64,000 bases of DNA from Streptomyces durmitorensis (lineage in GTDB: Bacteria; Actinomycetota; Actinomycetes; Streptomycetales; Streptomycetaceae): the NCBI RefSeq assembly GCF_023498005.1, contig NZ_CP097289.1:9052001-9116000 (forward strand), given 5' to 3'. Below the pieces are notes generated by a model. That model ran no database searches and was not told where the DNA came from. It was given only the letters and a program-made list of their open reading frames with translations. Shown piece after piece: positions 25,025-34,869 of the stretch. Each line of letters opens with the position of its first letter. Position 1 is the stretch's first letter. A program made the position numbers and the translations under genes.

Positions 25025-26594
25025 GGTGTCGTCGGCCGTGACGCGGTTGCCGGTGCCGAAGGACCGGGCGTAGACCCGGGTGCCGGACGGCTCACCGGTG
25101 CTGAGCAGATCGAGCAGTGCCTTGTCGCCGTCGGCCGCCCGGGCGACGAAGCGGCGTCCGTCGGCCTCCAGCCGGCCGATGACTATGCCGGTGCGGGCGC
25201 CGTCGCGGCCGTACTTGACGGTCCAGGTCTCGACGGTCGCCCAGCCGTCGGCCAGGCGTGCCTCTTCGACGGCCGGCAGCGCGTCGACCTCGGCCTGCAG
25301 AGCGGTGCTGCGGTCGGCACGCCATGGTGCCGGGGTGGTGGAGTACACGCCGGCCGCGTACTTGCTCATCGTGCCGCCGTTGGCGCCGACCAGACCGAAC
25401 GTGCCGGGGGCGGCGCGCAGGCGGCCGACGGTCTCGGCGACGGCGTGCATCGAGTAGTTGTTGCCCGCTCCCCCGAAGAAGGGGAGGCCGCCGCTGACGG
25501 TCAGACCGCGCGGGTCGGCGGGGCTCAGGCCCAGGCCGTCGCAGATTGAACACCGGGATCGGGAAGCAGCTGTACAGGTCGATGGTGGCGAGGTCGGCCA
25601 GGCCGATTCCGGCGACCTCCAGGGCATGCCGTACGGCCGAGACGGCGGCCGGGCTGCGATCGAGGTCCTGTCGGCTCATCAGTTCCCGTTCGCGCAGGGC
25701 GGCGTGGCCGTGCAGGAACACCCACCTGTCCTCGGGCACGGCCAGCCGTCGGGCGGCCGCCACGGTCATCAGGAGCACCGCCGCTCCCTGGTTGACCTTG
25801 TCGCGGGAGACCACGTAACGGGGGTAGGGGTCGCAGATGAGCCGGTTCTTCCCGGTGGTGGTGGTCAGCTCGGCGGCGTCGCGCTCCACGGGTGCGGCAG
25901 CGTGCGGGTTGGCGGCCGCGACCTGGGTGAACGGGGCGAAGAGAGCGCCCATGCCGGCCGCGTACTGCGCGCGGGACAGACCTGTGCGGGCGCGGCGAGC
26001 GTTCTCGAACAGGGCGTACTGGGACGGCGCGTCGTTCAGGCCGTGCATGGCCAGATGCCGGGACGCCAGGCCCTTGAGTCCGTAGCCGCGGTCTTCGAGG
26101 GACCCCTCGACGTGCTCGGTGAAGTCGGGCCGGTTCTCGGCCCCGGCCAGGTGCTGGGCGGTGGAGATGGCCTCCGAGCCGAAGACCAGTGCCACCTCGG
26201 ACCGGCCCTCGGCCATGGCGGCGGCCAGCTCGGTGATCAGATGCTGCGGTCCTTGTCCTCCCGCGACCTCAAGGATTGCCCGGGCCGGGTTGGCCGACAG
26301 CCGTTGCGCCACCGAGCGCGGGTAGTTGCCCGACCTGCCGAGCGGCGCCCGGGCGCCGGGTGTCGAGATCTCGAACTGCCGGATGCCCGCGACGGTGTCG
26401 AGCGCGGAGGCGATCGCCCGGACGTCCGCCTCCGAGTCGGCCAGGGCTTGATGTGCGGCGTCGGCCGCGAGTTCGACCGGGGAGCGGCCCCGGTAGTCGG
26501 CGTCCTCGATGCGTTCGGAGGACTGGCCGACACCCACCAGTACGGGGGTGCGCGGGTCGAGGGCCTCGGTAGTGGTGGTGAGGGGGCTGTTCAT
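25025..26594 (-). pseudogene. Thiolase (acetyl-CoA acetyltransferase, SCP2-like), frameshifted
   Basis: The N-terminal two thirds read PVLVGVGQSSERIEDADY, GGQGPQHLITELAAAMAEG, VFGSEAISTAQHL and end in DLYSCFPIPVFN. There the frame breaks: one base is missing near 25545, after which the correct continuation ICDGLGLSPADPRGLTVSGG, FFGGAGNNYSMHA and VYARSFGTGNRVT appears in another frame. The gene runs on into the enoyl-CoA hydratase domain. With one base restored it would be a protein of about 796 residues combining two CoA-pathway steps. Starts at ATG 26594. Confidence 0.75.
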
Positions 26595-26654
26595 CGCGAC
26601 GAAACTCCAGGGGTTGGGTCGTACAGGGCCGCCTCCACGCGGATGGCCCGCGGA

Positions 26655-28061
26655 TCAGGCGGTTCGCCAGGTGACGAGGGCGTCCAGGGCCTCGACGGTG
26701 GAGCCGTCCACCCGCAGCGGGTTGACCTCCAGAGATTCCAGGTCGCCCCCCAGAGCGATGGCCAGGTCGGCGATCGCGGTGATGACCTCGCCGGCGGTGT
26801 CGAGGTCGGCGGCCGTGGTGCCGCGGGCACCCTGCAGCAGTGCCGCTCCCCGCAGGCTGAGCAGCATCTCGGTCGCCTGGCCGGGAGCGAGGGGCAGTGG
26901 GGCGAGTGCGGAGTCCTTCAGTACCTCCACGAAGACGCCGCCGAGTCCGACGGCGAGCATCGGTCCCCACTGCGGGTCCCGGACCACACCGACGAGCAGT
27001 TCCGTACCGCCTGACCGCATGGGAGAGACGAGTACGCCCTCGACCACCGCGTCCGGCACCCGGGACGCGCTGGCGCGCACCGCCTCGTACGCCTCCCGCA
27101 CGGCGTCGGTGCCGCTGACGCCGAGGCGTACCCCGCCGATGTCGCTCTTGTGCAGGATGCCGGGTGAGACGATCTTGAGAGCGACGGGTCCGCCGAAGGA
27201 CTCGGCGGCCTCCGCCGCTTGACCGGCCGAGGTGGCCAGGACCGAGGGGACGACCGGGATGCCCGCGTCCCGCAGAAGGCGGCGCGCGGCGTCTTCGGAC
27301 CACGCACCACGGCGGTCGGCAGCCGGGGGAAGTGCAGGGACTGCTCCCTGGGTTCGGCTGCTGGCCCCGGAGCCGAGCCGGTGGTGGGTCCGGGACCAGT
27401 GGGCTAGCCCCGTCAGAACCGTCACGGCCTGCTTGAGGCCCGGCAGCACGTACGACAGTCCGGCGGGCTCCAGGATGCCCCGGCTGTAGTCGGTGAGGGG
27501 CTGGACGATCTGGCTGACCAGGACGGCCGGCGTCGACGCCTGTGCGGCACCTGCGCCGGTGGCGTCGATGTAGGACTGCCCCTCCCAGGGACCGTCGCCG
27601 TACGCCGGGAGGGCGTTGACGACGGCGACGATCCCGATGTCCGGGTCATCGGCCATGGCCCTGACCGTCTTGGTGAAGAGCGAGGGGTCGACGATCGCCG
27701 CGCCCGTGACATCCAGCGGGTTCTGCACGGTGCCGTAGGGAGGCATGACGGCGGCCAGCGCCTTCTCCGTGTCCGCGTGCAAAGTCGGCAGGGACATCCC
27801 GGCCTCTGCCGCCCGGTCGGCGAGGATGTCGCAGGCCCCGCCGGAGATGGAGACCACGCCCACGCCCGGGACCGACAGCGGCCCGGTGCGCGCGGCGAGT
27901 CCGGCGGTGATGAGCATGTCCTCGATGCTGTCGACGCGGATCACCCCGCACTGCCGGAAGACGGCGTCGATCACCTTGTCGTCGCCGACCAGCGCGCCGG
28001 TGTGTGCAGCGGCGGTACGGGCTGCCAACTCGCTGGCTCCGGCCTGAAGGGCCGCGGCAGC
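26655..28061 (-). pseudogene. NDP-forming acyl-CoA synthetase, 5'-truncated
   Basis: Carries the succinyl-CoA-ligase-like and ATP-grasp parts of the fused ADP-forming acyl-CoA synthetase family. Seen: AARTAAAHTGALVGDDKV, VGVVSISGGACDILADRAAE, NPLDVTGAA, and the ATP-grasp segments ALKIVSPGILHKSDIGGVRL and LESLEVNPLRVDG. About 460 residues remain of a usual 700 or so; the N-terminal CoA-binding Rossmann domain is absent. Homology stops near 28061, where the 5' end of another truncated gene begins on the other strand. Same strand as the thiolase-hydratase gene, 60 bp apart. Confidence 0.75.
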
Positions 28062-28112
28062 ACCTTCGCCCGCTCGCGCGCCATTTCCGAGACGAAGCTC
28101 GCTTCACTAGTC

Positions 28113-28301
28113 ATGGTTAAGGGCGATGACCCGCGGCACGCGGTCGTGCTGGGCCATCGAGCGTTGGACGACGCCGGCAAGCTGACCTCGTGCCGTGCCG
28201 CCGACGATCTGCGGGAGCTCGCCCGGTTCGCAGGGCGACACCGGAAGCTCTCCGAGGCTAACGACCTACGCGAGCGCATCGCGGCTACGGTTCAGACGTG
28301 A
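28113..28301 (+). pseudogene. C-terminal relic of an XRE-type regulator
   Basis: The frame reads DPRHAVVLGHRALDDAGKL, DDLRELARFAGRHRKLSEAN and DLRERI, ending at 28301. This looks like the last helices of Streptomyces XRE regulators that sit before phosphotransferase genes. The DNA-binding N-terminus is missing; sequence identity begins at the ACTAGT near 28106, beside the cut-off acyl-CoA synthetase. The stop overlaps the next gene's GTG by 4 bp, so the operon link survives. Confidence 0.5.
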
Positions 28302-29179
28302 CCCCATCAACCACGGCTACCCACGCCATACTTCAGGTGGCCTGCCTGGCCGTCGGCCTCGACTCGACCGGTGCTGAGCCGATAAGAATCGCCGAGAACT
28401 CCCTTTGGCGGCTGCCCGGGGGAGTGGTGGTGCGAATCGCTAAGCCTGGCCAGTACGCCGCCGCAGAGCGCGAGGTCCAGGTCGCCCGCTGGCTGGTAGA
28501 ACAATACGTGCCTGCCGTACGTGTACTTGAACTGCACCAGCCGGTAGCTGCTCACGGCCATCCGGTGACGTTCTGGCAGGAGCTGCCCCCACACGAGAAC
28601 GGGACCGTCGCCGACGTCGTCGCGCTCATCAAACAACTGCACGCTCTGCCCAAGCCTGACCTGCCGCTCGGTGAGCTGGACCCGTTTGTCCGCCTGGTCG
28701 AGCGCATCGATGCAGCGAGCACGATTTCCGACGACGACCGGGAGTGGATGCAAGGTCGGCTCGAAGAGCTCAAGGGCCAGTGGAATTCGAAGCCGAACGG
28801 CTTGCCCGAGTGTGTGGTCCACGGGGATGCCTGGGTCGGCAACGTGGCACGCACGGAGGCTGGCCCGCTATTGCTGGACTTCGAGCGCGCTTCGTTCGGT
28901 CCACCGGAATGGGATCTCGTATCGACCGCGGTAAAACTCACCACGACAGGGGCAGTGTCGGCCGAGGAGTACGCCGCGTTCTGCGATACCTACGGAGTCG
29001 ACGTCACAGAGTGGGGGGGATACGAACTCCTCTCGGCTACACGTCAGTTGCGTATGGCGACGTACGCCGCACAGCATGCCGCCAACCACCCGGAGTGGCG
29101 GCGCGAGGCGCAGCATCGCATCGACTGCCTGCGGGGCCGGTTCGGGGCACCGCCATGGCGTTGGAAGGGAATCATGTAG
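28298..29179 (+). CDS. Aminoglycoside-phosphotransferase-fold kinase
   Basis: A 293-residue small-molecule kinase of the APH/choline-kinase fold. Seen: the VVHGDAWVGN catalytic loop, LLLDFERASFGPPEWDL metal loop, and an N-terminal ENSLWRLPGGVVVRIAKPG with the ATP-site Lys. The GTG start overlaps the stop of the XRE relic (GTGA). Such kinases are common beside XRE regulators in Streptomyces and rarely confer resistance. Substrate unknown. The damaged HAD gene follows. Confidence 0.85.
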   Translation: MTPSTTATHAILQVACLAVGLDSTGAEPIRIAENSLWRLPGGVVVRIAKPGQYAAAEREVQVARWLVEQYVPAVRVLELHQPVAAHGHPVTFWQELPPHENGTVADVVALIKQLHALPKPDLPLGELDPFVRLVERIDAASTISDDDREWMQGRLEELKGQWNSKPNGLPECVVHGDAWVGNVARTEAGPLLLDFERASFGPPEWDLVSTAVKLTTTGAVSAEEYAAFCDTYGVDVTEWGGYELLSATRQLRMATYAAQHAANHPEWRREAQHRIDCLRGRFGAPPWRWKGIM

Positions 29180-29246
29180 CCCGCGGGCAAGGCCAATAGC
29201 GGCTGCTGACGTTATAGATGCACGACCAGATTGGCGAGGAGGACGC

Positions 29247-29727
29247 GTTGCCAACCCGTTCCGTGGCCTGATTCTCGACTTCGGCGGTGTGCTCACCACC
29301 CGTATGAGGATGAATGGACAGGCGTTCGAGAGATCAGAGGGCCTGAAGCCTGGCGAGTACTTTGCGGCCCTCAACACAAATCCTGAAGGCATAGCCGTCT
29401 ACGCAGCACTGGAGGTGGGGGAGGCCACGCAGGAGGACTGGAACGGTGTCATTGGCGGCATCCTCGGAATCGACCCCAGCAACTTGATGCAGTGCGCACT
29501 CGCCAACCTTCACCCTGAGCCGGAGATCGTCGCCGCGGCGAGGAGAGCCCGCGAGGCCGGGGTCAAAGTCGCGATGCTGAGCAACAGCTTCGGGATCGAG
29601 CCGTACAACCCATACGCAGACAAGGGCATGTGGACCGACTTCTTCGACGCGGTGATCCTCTCGGAGCTGGAAGGCGTGCGGAAGCCGTCCCCAGTCATCT
29701 ATGAGCGAGCGCTCCGACTCAAGGGCA
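29247..29727 (+). pseudogene. HAD-family hydrolase, truncated, start codon lost
   Basis: Phosphatase-like HAD protein. Seen: motif I as LILDFGGVLT (the second Asp replaced by Gly, as in epoxide-hydrolase-like HADs), motif II VAMLSNSFG, and the motif III lysine in GVRKPSPVIYERALRL. Motif IV (the DD pair) should follow but the sequence changes character after 29727. GGAGGA is followed by GTT where a GTG start would be expected at 29247. Damaged at both ends. Third member of the XRE/APH/HAD group. Confidence 0.6.
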
Positions 29728-29965
29728 CCATCTGTACGACGGGTGGTGTCCGGCCCGCCCTCTGCGTGGGGGACTTCAACTCGATCTGGATCAGGGCCCC
29801 CTCCCGACACCGTTGGGAAGTCGACTTGAGTGAATCCATCGACAAGCGGAGCTTCTCCGTGATCGCCGGTAAGGACGACTACCAACTGACGGTCAGCTGG
29901 GACGCCACCCTCAAGAAGGTTTCCGGCCTCGGCCTCAGCCCCTGCGCCCGCTTCCCCGACCGCGC
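29728..29965 (+). other. Unidentified coding-like fragment joined to HAD relic
   Basis: In the same frame as the HAD remnant the sequence continues GVRPALCVGDFNSIWIRAPS, HRWEVDLSES, FSVIAGKDDYQLTVSW and KKVSGLGLSP. It is protein-like (alternating strands) but not the expected HAD C-terminus. Probably the end of a different gene joined by deletion. Family not recognised. Confidence 0.35.
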
Positions 29966-30063
29966 GCAGGAGGAGAGCCGTCGCCGCCCTCCCGTGGCAT
30001 TTCGCTGGCGTGGGGTAGCCGGTCGTGGTGAGGTTCGGCCAGTCGAGGAGAGGAACGTCTTTC

Positions 30064-31578
30064 ATGCGTGCTCGGAACATAGGCGCGTCAGCCGCCACGG
30101 CGTTGGCGTTGGTGGCCGCCCGCGATCTCGTGCAGAAGAAGCACGCACTGCTGAGGAACTTCCCCGTGCTGGGGCACGCTAGGTACTTGCTGGAGAAGAT
30201 CGGCCCCGAGCTGCGGCAGTACGTCGTGACGTCCAACGACGAGGAACGGCCCTTCAGCCGTGACCAGCGCAGCTGGATCTACGCGTCGGCGAAGGAGGAG
30301 AACAACTACTTCGGGTTCGGCACCGACGACGACGTCGAGCACGTGCAGGGTCACGCGTACGTGAAGCAGCGCACGTTCGCCGGTCGGCTGCCCGATCTGC
30401 GCGACGCGCAGGCGCCGTTGCCCTCGGCCAAGGTGCTCGGCGGACCACGAGGCCGCGCGAAGGCGTTCCGTCCGACGAGTGTCGTCAACATCTCGGCGAT
30501 GAGCTTCGGCTCGTTGTCCGGCGCGGCCGTCACGGCACTCAACAAGGGCGCGGCGCTGGCCGGGACGATGCACAACACCGGCGAGGGCGGCCTGTCGCCT
30601 TACCACCTCAACGGTGGGGAACTCGTCCTCCAGATCGGTACGTCGTACTTCGGCTGCCGCAACGAGGACGGGACGTTCAACCTCGACAAGCTCAAGTCCG
30701 TGGTCGCGAGCGGGCCCGTCAAGGCGATCGAGATCAAGCTCTCGCAGGGTGCGAAGCCGGGGCTCGGCGGCATGCTGCCGGGTGCGAAGGTGACCGACGA
30801 GATCGCCGGGATCCGCGACATCCCCGCGGGCAAGGACTGCGCGTCGCCGTCGCGGCACACCGCGTTCCACGACGTGGACTCGATGCTCGACTTCGTGGAA
30901 CTGCTCGCCACGGAGACCGGATTGCCCGTCGGGATCAAGAGCGCCATCGGGGAAATGGGCTTCTGGGAGGAACTCGCCACCCTGATGGAGCGAGGTGATC
31001 GAGGGGTCGACTTCGTGACCGTCGACGGAGGCGAGGGCGGCACCGGGGCTGCTCCCCTGATCTTCGCCGACTCGGTGTCCCTGCCGTTCCGCATGGGCTT
31101 CTCCCGCGTCTACAGCGTGTTCGCCGAGCGCGGGCTGACCGACGACATCACCTTCATCGGCTCCGGCAAGCTCGGCCTGCCCGAGAACGCCGTCGTCGCG
31201 TTCGCCCTCGGCGTCGACATGGTCAACGTGGGCCGTGAGGCGATGCTGTCCATCGGCTGCATCCAGGCGCAGAAGTGCCACACCGACGCATGCCCCACCG
31301 GCATCGCCACCCAGAATCCGTGGCTGACGCGCGGCATCGACGCGCCCTCGAAGGCCATCCGGGCCGCGGGCTACCTGCGCACCCTGCGCAGGGAGTTGCT
31401 GAGGGTCTCGGGCGCCGTCGGCGTCGCCCATCCCTCGCTCATCACCCCCACCGACATCGACATCCTCAACGGCGACTACGACGCCCGCACCCTGGCGAGC
31501 GTCTACGGCTACAAGGACGGCTGGGGCTCGCTCGGCCCCAAGCTCGCCGATGAGATCACCGAGCTGCTCCTTGCCTGA
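30064..31578 (+). CDS. FMN-binding glutamate-synthase-like protein
   Basis: A 504-residue FMN/Fe-S protein of the glutamate synthase large-subunit central domain family, without the amidotransferase part. An N-terminal hydrophobic stretch (AATALALVAARD) may tether it. Seen: SVVNISAMSFGSLSGAAV, NTGEGGLSPYH, EIKLSQGAKPGLGGMLPG, VDFVTVDGGEGGTGAAP, and the Fe-S cysteines in CIQAQKCHTDACPTGIATQ. ATG at 30064 with GAGGAGAGG upstream. Convergent with acetolactate synthase. Physiological substrate of this family is uncertain. Confidence 0.9.
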   Translation: MRARNIGASAATALALVAARDLVQKKHALLRNFPVLGHARYLLEKIGPELRQYVVTSNDEERPFSRDQRSWIYASAKEENNYFGFGTDDDVEHVQGHAYVKQRTFAGRLPDLRDAQAPLPSAKVLGGPRGRAKAFRPTSVVNISAMSFGSLSGAAVTALNKGAALAGTMHNTGEGGLSPYHLNGGELVLQIGTSYFGCRNEDGTFNLDKLKSVVASGPVKAIEIKLSQGAKPGLGGMLPGAKVTDEIAGIRDIPAGKDCASPSRHTAFHDVDSMLDFVELLATETGLPVGIKSAIGEMGFWEELATLMERGDRGVDFVTVDGGEGGTGAAPLIFADSVSLPFRMGFSRVYSVFAERGLTDDITFIGSGKLGLPENAVVAFALGVDMVNVGREAMLSIGCIQAQKCHTDACPTGIATQNPWLTRGIDAPSKAIRAAGYLRTLRRELLRVSGAVGVAHPSLITPTDIDILNGDYDARTLASVYGYKDGWGSLGPKLADEITELLLA

Positions 31579-31710
31579 GCACGTCCTTACCCCCTTGTCG
31601 GGTATGCGGAGATACGACTGCGGCCTGATCAGCATGCGACGTCACGAGTTTGCGCAGTCCTGTCCGGGGCGGTCCTCGGGGCGGGACGCTGCGCGCGAGG
31701 CGTGACAGCG

Positions 31711-31757
31711 GCCCGGGCAGCGCGGCCCGTACGGGGGTCGGGCCGCGCCGCGCGGGC
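31711..31757. terminator. GC-rich hairpin between convergent genes
   Basis: Arms 31711-31729 and 31739-31757 pair at 17 of 19 positions around a 9-base loop. It lies in the 182 bp between the FMN protein and acetolactate synthase stops, so it is a likely bidirectional terminator. Confidence 0.65.
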
Positions 31758-31760
31758 GGG

Positions 31761-33446
31761 TCAGAGCGCCGAGTCGAGGTGCCCGAGGTGCTCGATGAGG
31801 TTCATGTTCTCGGCGTAGTCCACCGGGCAGTTGATGATCGACACGCCCGGGTCCGCCAGTGCCTCACGGAGCGTCGGCAGCAGGTCCCCGGCGGACTCGA
31901 TGTGGTAGCCCTTCGCGCCGAAGCTGCGGGCGTACTGGACGATGTCCGGGTTGCCGAAGTCGGTGTTGGAGTTCTCCCCGACCTCCAGGTCCATTTTCCA
32001 CTTGATGAGCCCGTAGCCGTTGTCCTCCCAGATCAGCACGGTCAGCGGGATGTTCTCGCGGACCGCCGTCTCGATCTCCTGGGAGTGCATGAGGAACGAG
32101 CCGTCGCCGACCGCCGCCAGCACCTTCGTCTGCGGCCTGGCGAGCTGGACCGCGAGCGCGCCGGGCAGCGAGAAGCCCATGGTGGACAAGCCGTTGGAGA
32201 TGAGGCAGGTGTTCGGCGCGTATGTCGGGTAGAGCCGGGCCATCCACATTTTCAGCGCGCCGGTGTCGACCAGCACGATGTCGTCGCGACCGAGTGCGGC
32301 GCGGGTGTCGGCGATGACGCGCTGCGGGGCGAGCGGGTAGCGCTCGTCCGCGGCGCCCTGATCGAGTTCCTTGGCCAGTAGCGCGCGGGTGGCCGTGGTG
32401 TCCTCGTCGTCGATGGTCCAGCGCAGGCCGTCGAGTGCGGTGGCGAGAGCGTCGAGGGAGGCGGCGATGTCGCCGATGATGCCGACATCGACCGAGTAGC
32501 TGTCGTCCACCTCCGCCGGGATGCGGTGGATGTGGACGATCTTCTTGTCACCATCCGGGTTTATCCGGGACGGGTCGAACTCCTGCAGCTCGTAGCCGAC
32601 GGCGATGACGACGTCGGCCTCCTCGAACCCGAAGTTGGTGTAGTCGCGCCGCATGAAGCCGAACGTGCCGGTCGCGCACGGGTGGTCGTCGGGCAGGACG
32701 CCCTTGCCGTGGAAGGTGGTCGCCGTCGACACGTCGAGTGCGGTAGCGAACGCCGTCAGCGACTCCGCGGCGCCGCCGCGCGCCGCGCCGTGTCCGGCGA
32801 GGATCACCGGCCGGCGGGCCTCCCGCAGCAGCTCCACCGCCCGCTTGATCTGCTTCGGGGACGGCGCCTCGGGCTGCACGATGTCCCTGCGCAGCGGGCG
32901 CAGGTCCGAGCCGTCCGTCGCCTCGTCGACGTCCTCGGGCACGGCGAGGTAGACGGCGCCGGGCCGCTCGGACTCCGCGGTCTTGAACGCGCGCCGCATC
33001 ATCTCTGGGATGGCCTGGGTGGCCGGGACGTCCGCCGACCACTTCGTGACCGGGGCGAACATGCTCACCAGGTCCACGAACTGGTGGGACTCCTTGTAGT
33101 TGCGCTGCTTGCCGACCTGCGCGCTGATCGCGACGACGGGCGTGCTGTTCGTCATGGCGTCGGCGACGCCCAGCATCAGGTTGATCGCGCCGGGCCCCAG
33201 CGTCGCGGACATCACACCCGCCGAGCCGGTGAGCCGGCCGTGCATCTCCGCCATGAAGGACGCGGCCTGCTCGTGCCGGGTGAGGACGTAGCGGATCTTC
33301 TCCGAGCGGGCGAGGGCGTTGGTGAAACGGATGTTCTCCTCGCCGGGCACGCCGAACACGACCTCGACGCCCTCGTTCTCCAGGCAGCGCACCAGGAGTT
33401 CGGCCGCTCCGTCGGGGGTCTGCTTCCGGTGCTCGGCGTCGCTCAC
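31761..33446 (-). CDS. Acetolactate synthase-type TPP enzyme
   Basis: Thiamine-diphosphate enzyme of 561 residues that condenses pyruvate to acetolactate, or a close homologue. Seen: the catalytic Glu59 in RHEQAASFMAEMHGRLTG, GPGAINLMLGVADAMTNSTP, a central FAD/structural domain, and the TPP motif GDGSFLMHSQEIET followed by DNGYGLI. The length and the lack of a regulatory-subunit gene nearby fit the catabolic AlsS type better than biosynthetic IlvB. ATG at 33446. No decarboxylase gene adjoins it here. Confidence 0.88.
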   Translation of the reverse strand: MSDAEHRKQTPDGAAELLVRCLENEGVEVVFGVPGEENIRFTNALARSEKIRYVLTRHEQAASFMAEMHGRLTGSAGVMSATLGPGAINLMLGVADAMTNSTPVVAISAQVGKQRNYKESHQFVDLVSMFAPVTKWSADVPATQAIPEMMRRAFKTAESERPGAVYLAVPEDVDEATDGSDLRPLRRDIVQPEAPSPKQIKRAVELLREARRPVILAGHGAARGGAAESLTAFATALDVSTATTFHGKGVLPDDHPCATGTFGFMRRDYTNFGFEEADVVIAVGYELQEFDPSRINPDGDKKIVHIHRIPAEVDDSYSVDVGIIGDIAASLDALATALDGLRWTIDDEDTTATRALLAKELDQGAADERYPLAPQRVIADTRAALGRDDIVLVDTGALKMWMARLYPTYAPNTCLISNGLSTMGFSLPGALAVQLARPQTKVLAAVGDGSFLMHSQEIETAVRENIPLTVLIWEDNGYGLIKWKMDLEVGENSNTDFGNPDIVQYARSFGAKGYHIESAGDLLPTLREALADPGVSIINCPVDYAENMNLIEHLGHLDSAL

Positions 33447-33716
33447 GCTGATCGTGTCCTCTCCCGGGTTTCGGCCGCGCCGATGGGCGGACCGGTCAGT
33501 CGTCTACCCCGGCCCACCGCTCGGACGCCTGCGGACCGGGTCTTACGAGCCAGACCCTCGGATTCTTGATCGCCGCCCAGCGTTCCTCGTCGTCAGAGAC
33601 CGCAGCCAGGGTCTGGTGGGTGCTGGACGCCATTCCAGAGCATCGGTGCTGCTCAGGCCACCGGCTGGCCACCCACCGATACGACTTCAGGGTGTTGTAG
33701 GAGCGTCAATTCGACG
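33447..33716. other. Intergenic stretch without recognisable gene
   Basis: Between acetolactate synthase and the P450 fragment. A short minus-strand run (SDDEERWAAIKNPRVWLVRP) looks protein-like but has no start or family identity. Nothing else seen. Confidence 0.45.
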
Positions 33717-33973
33717 GGCCTGGCAGGGCACCACGCGCATCGCCGTGCGGGCCTGCCGGATCGGCGGCATCGACATCGAGGCGGGGCAGAGGGTCGTCGC
33801 CTTGTTCGCGGCGGCCAACCGCGACCCGGCCGCCTTCGAGTGGCTGGACGACCTGGTGCTCGACCGCTCCCCGAACCGTCACCTCGGCTACGGGTGGGGG
33901 CCGCACTCCTGCATCGGGACGACGGTCGCCCAGGCGGGCCTGCGTGCCCTGTTCGCGGCCCTGGCCGGGCAGG
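33717..33973 (+). pseudogene. Cytochrome P450 C-terminal fragment
   Basis: About 85 codons of a P450: TTRIAVRACRIGGIDIEAGQ, VVALFAAANRDPAAFEWLDD, and the heme loop HLGYGWGPHSCIG with the ligand Cys, followed by the L-helix. The N-terminal three quarters are missing, and the frame drifts into unrelated sequence after ALAGQ. A gene remnant beside an integration module. Confidence 0.8.
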
Positions 33974-34671
33974 GTTCCACGCAGTTGTCGGCATGCATTC
34001 GCCGACGGCAGACAAGGAAGAACCTCAAAGGACTGGAAACCTTCGCCGGGAGCATGTCAACGTACAACGACCGGGAAACACCAGGTCAGAAGCGCGGCCA
34101 CGTCGGCTGCCTGATGGCTTGGTCCCTATCGAGGAGGTTTGTCTGTCGGGTTCCGCTATTCGTTCCGCCCGCTTCCCTTCTCCCCAACCCCTTTCGCGCA
34201 GGGCATTCTGAGCGCCTGGTCCGGTCGCGGCCGGGCTGTTCGGCGAGGTGCAAAATTCAATGCAGCCATCACCGCGACCGGGCATCGGGTTGCGGGTCCG
34301 GGACTCTGCAAGTGCCCATGCCGTTAGGGCTCTTGGGTGTGTCGTAGCGCGAGCTCCTGACCGACTCGCCGACGAGGGTCTGCTAGTAGTCGTCACGGAC
34401 GGCGCGATCCCCGCCCTGCGTTCATACCGGTTGGCTTCCTAACGGAAGGCAACGCGAGAGCAGCCGGGCTCTGGGCGATGCGGCTCGCAACATAGACCAG
34501 GATCGCCGGTTAGCCAAACCGGCGATCGTCGCGACCATTGAGGAGTTCGCAGCGGCTGCACTTGGCGGTGGAGACGTGCGGATGCGGTGAACTTCCATGC
34601 CGACGCTCAACTGAGTTAGCTCTGTTGTGCCGCCCAGCGTCTGGCGACTCGTTCAAATCTCCAGGGGAAAA
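33974..34671. other. Non-coding or scrambled stretch before excisionase
   Basis: About 700 bp with no convincing gene on either strand and visibly lower GC than the surroundings. It contains the perfect hairpin at 34501-34527. It may hold the left end of the integrated element. Confidence 0.45.
34501..34527. terminator. 11-bp perfect hairpin upstream of excisionase
   Basis: GATCGCCGGTT at 34501-34511 pairs exactly with 34517-34527 around the loop AGCCA. Either a terminator isolating the xis-int module or a recombinase/regulator arm site. Confidence 0.5.
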
Positions 34672-34869
34672 ATGGCTCGCCCTCCTGCTCTCAAACTCGC
34701 CGAGGTCCTGACGGAAATCCGAATGAGCCCGTCAGCGTTCTACCGCTTGCGCTCTCGTGGTCAAGCGCCCCGAATGATCAAACTTCCGAATGGTGAACTC
34801 CGCTGCCGCCGCGTCGATCTAGACGCGTGGTGGGAAGCGTGTGAGAGGGATACGCCTGAATGGCGATGA
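34672..34869 (+). CDS. Excisionase / MerR-like helix-turn-helix protein
   Basis: A 65-residue DNA-binding protein with a winged helix-turn-helix of the excisionase type: LKLAEVLTEIRMSPSAFYRL, then RMIKLPNGELRCRRVDLDAW, the beta wing and final helix. Directionality factors of this type assist excision by the neighbouring integrase. AGGGGAAA precedes the ATG. The last 10 bp overlap the integrase start, so both are made from one message. Confidence 0.85.
   Translation: MARPPALKLAEVLTEIRMSPSAFYRLRSRGQAPRMIKLPNGELRCRRVDLDAWWEACERDTPEWR

Noticed and set aside
28113..28301. Independent small gene starting at ATG 28113
   Set aside because: No ribosome site, and the content looks like a regulator's C-terminus, so a relic is more likely.
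34640..34670. tRNA-like GTTCAAATCTC at the excisionase leader
   Set aside because: The flanking bases do not pair as a T-stem, and no acceptor or anticodon arms can be drawn.
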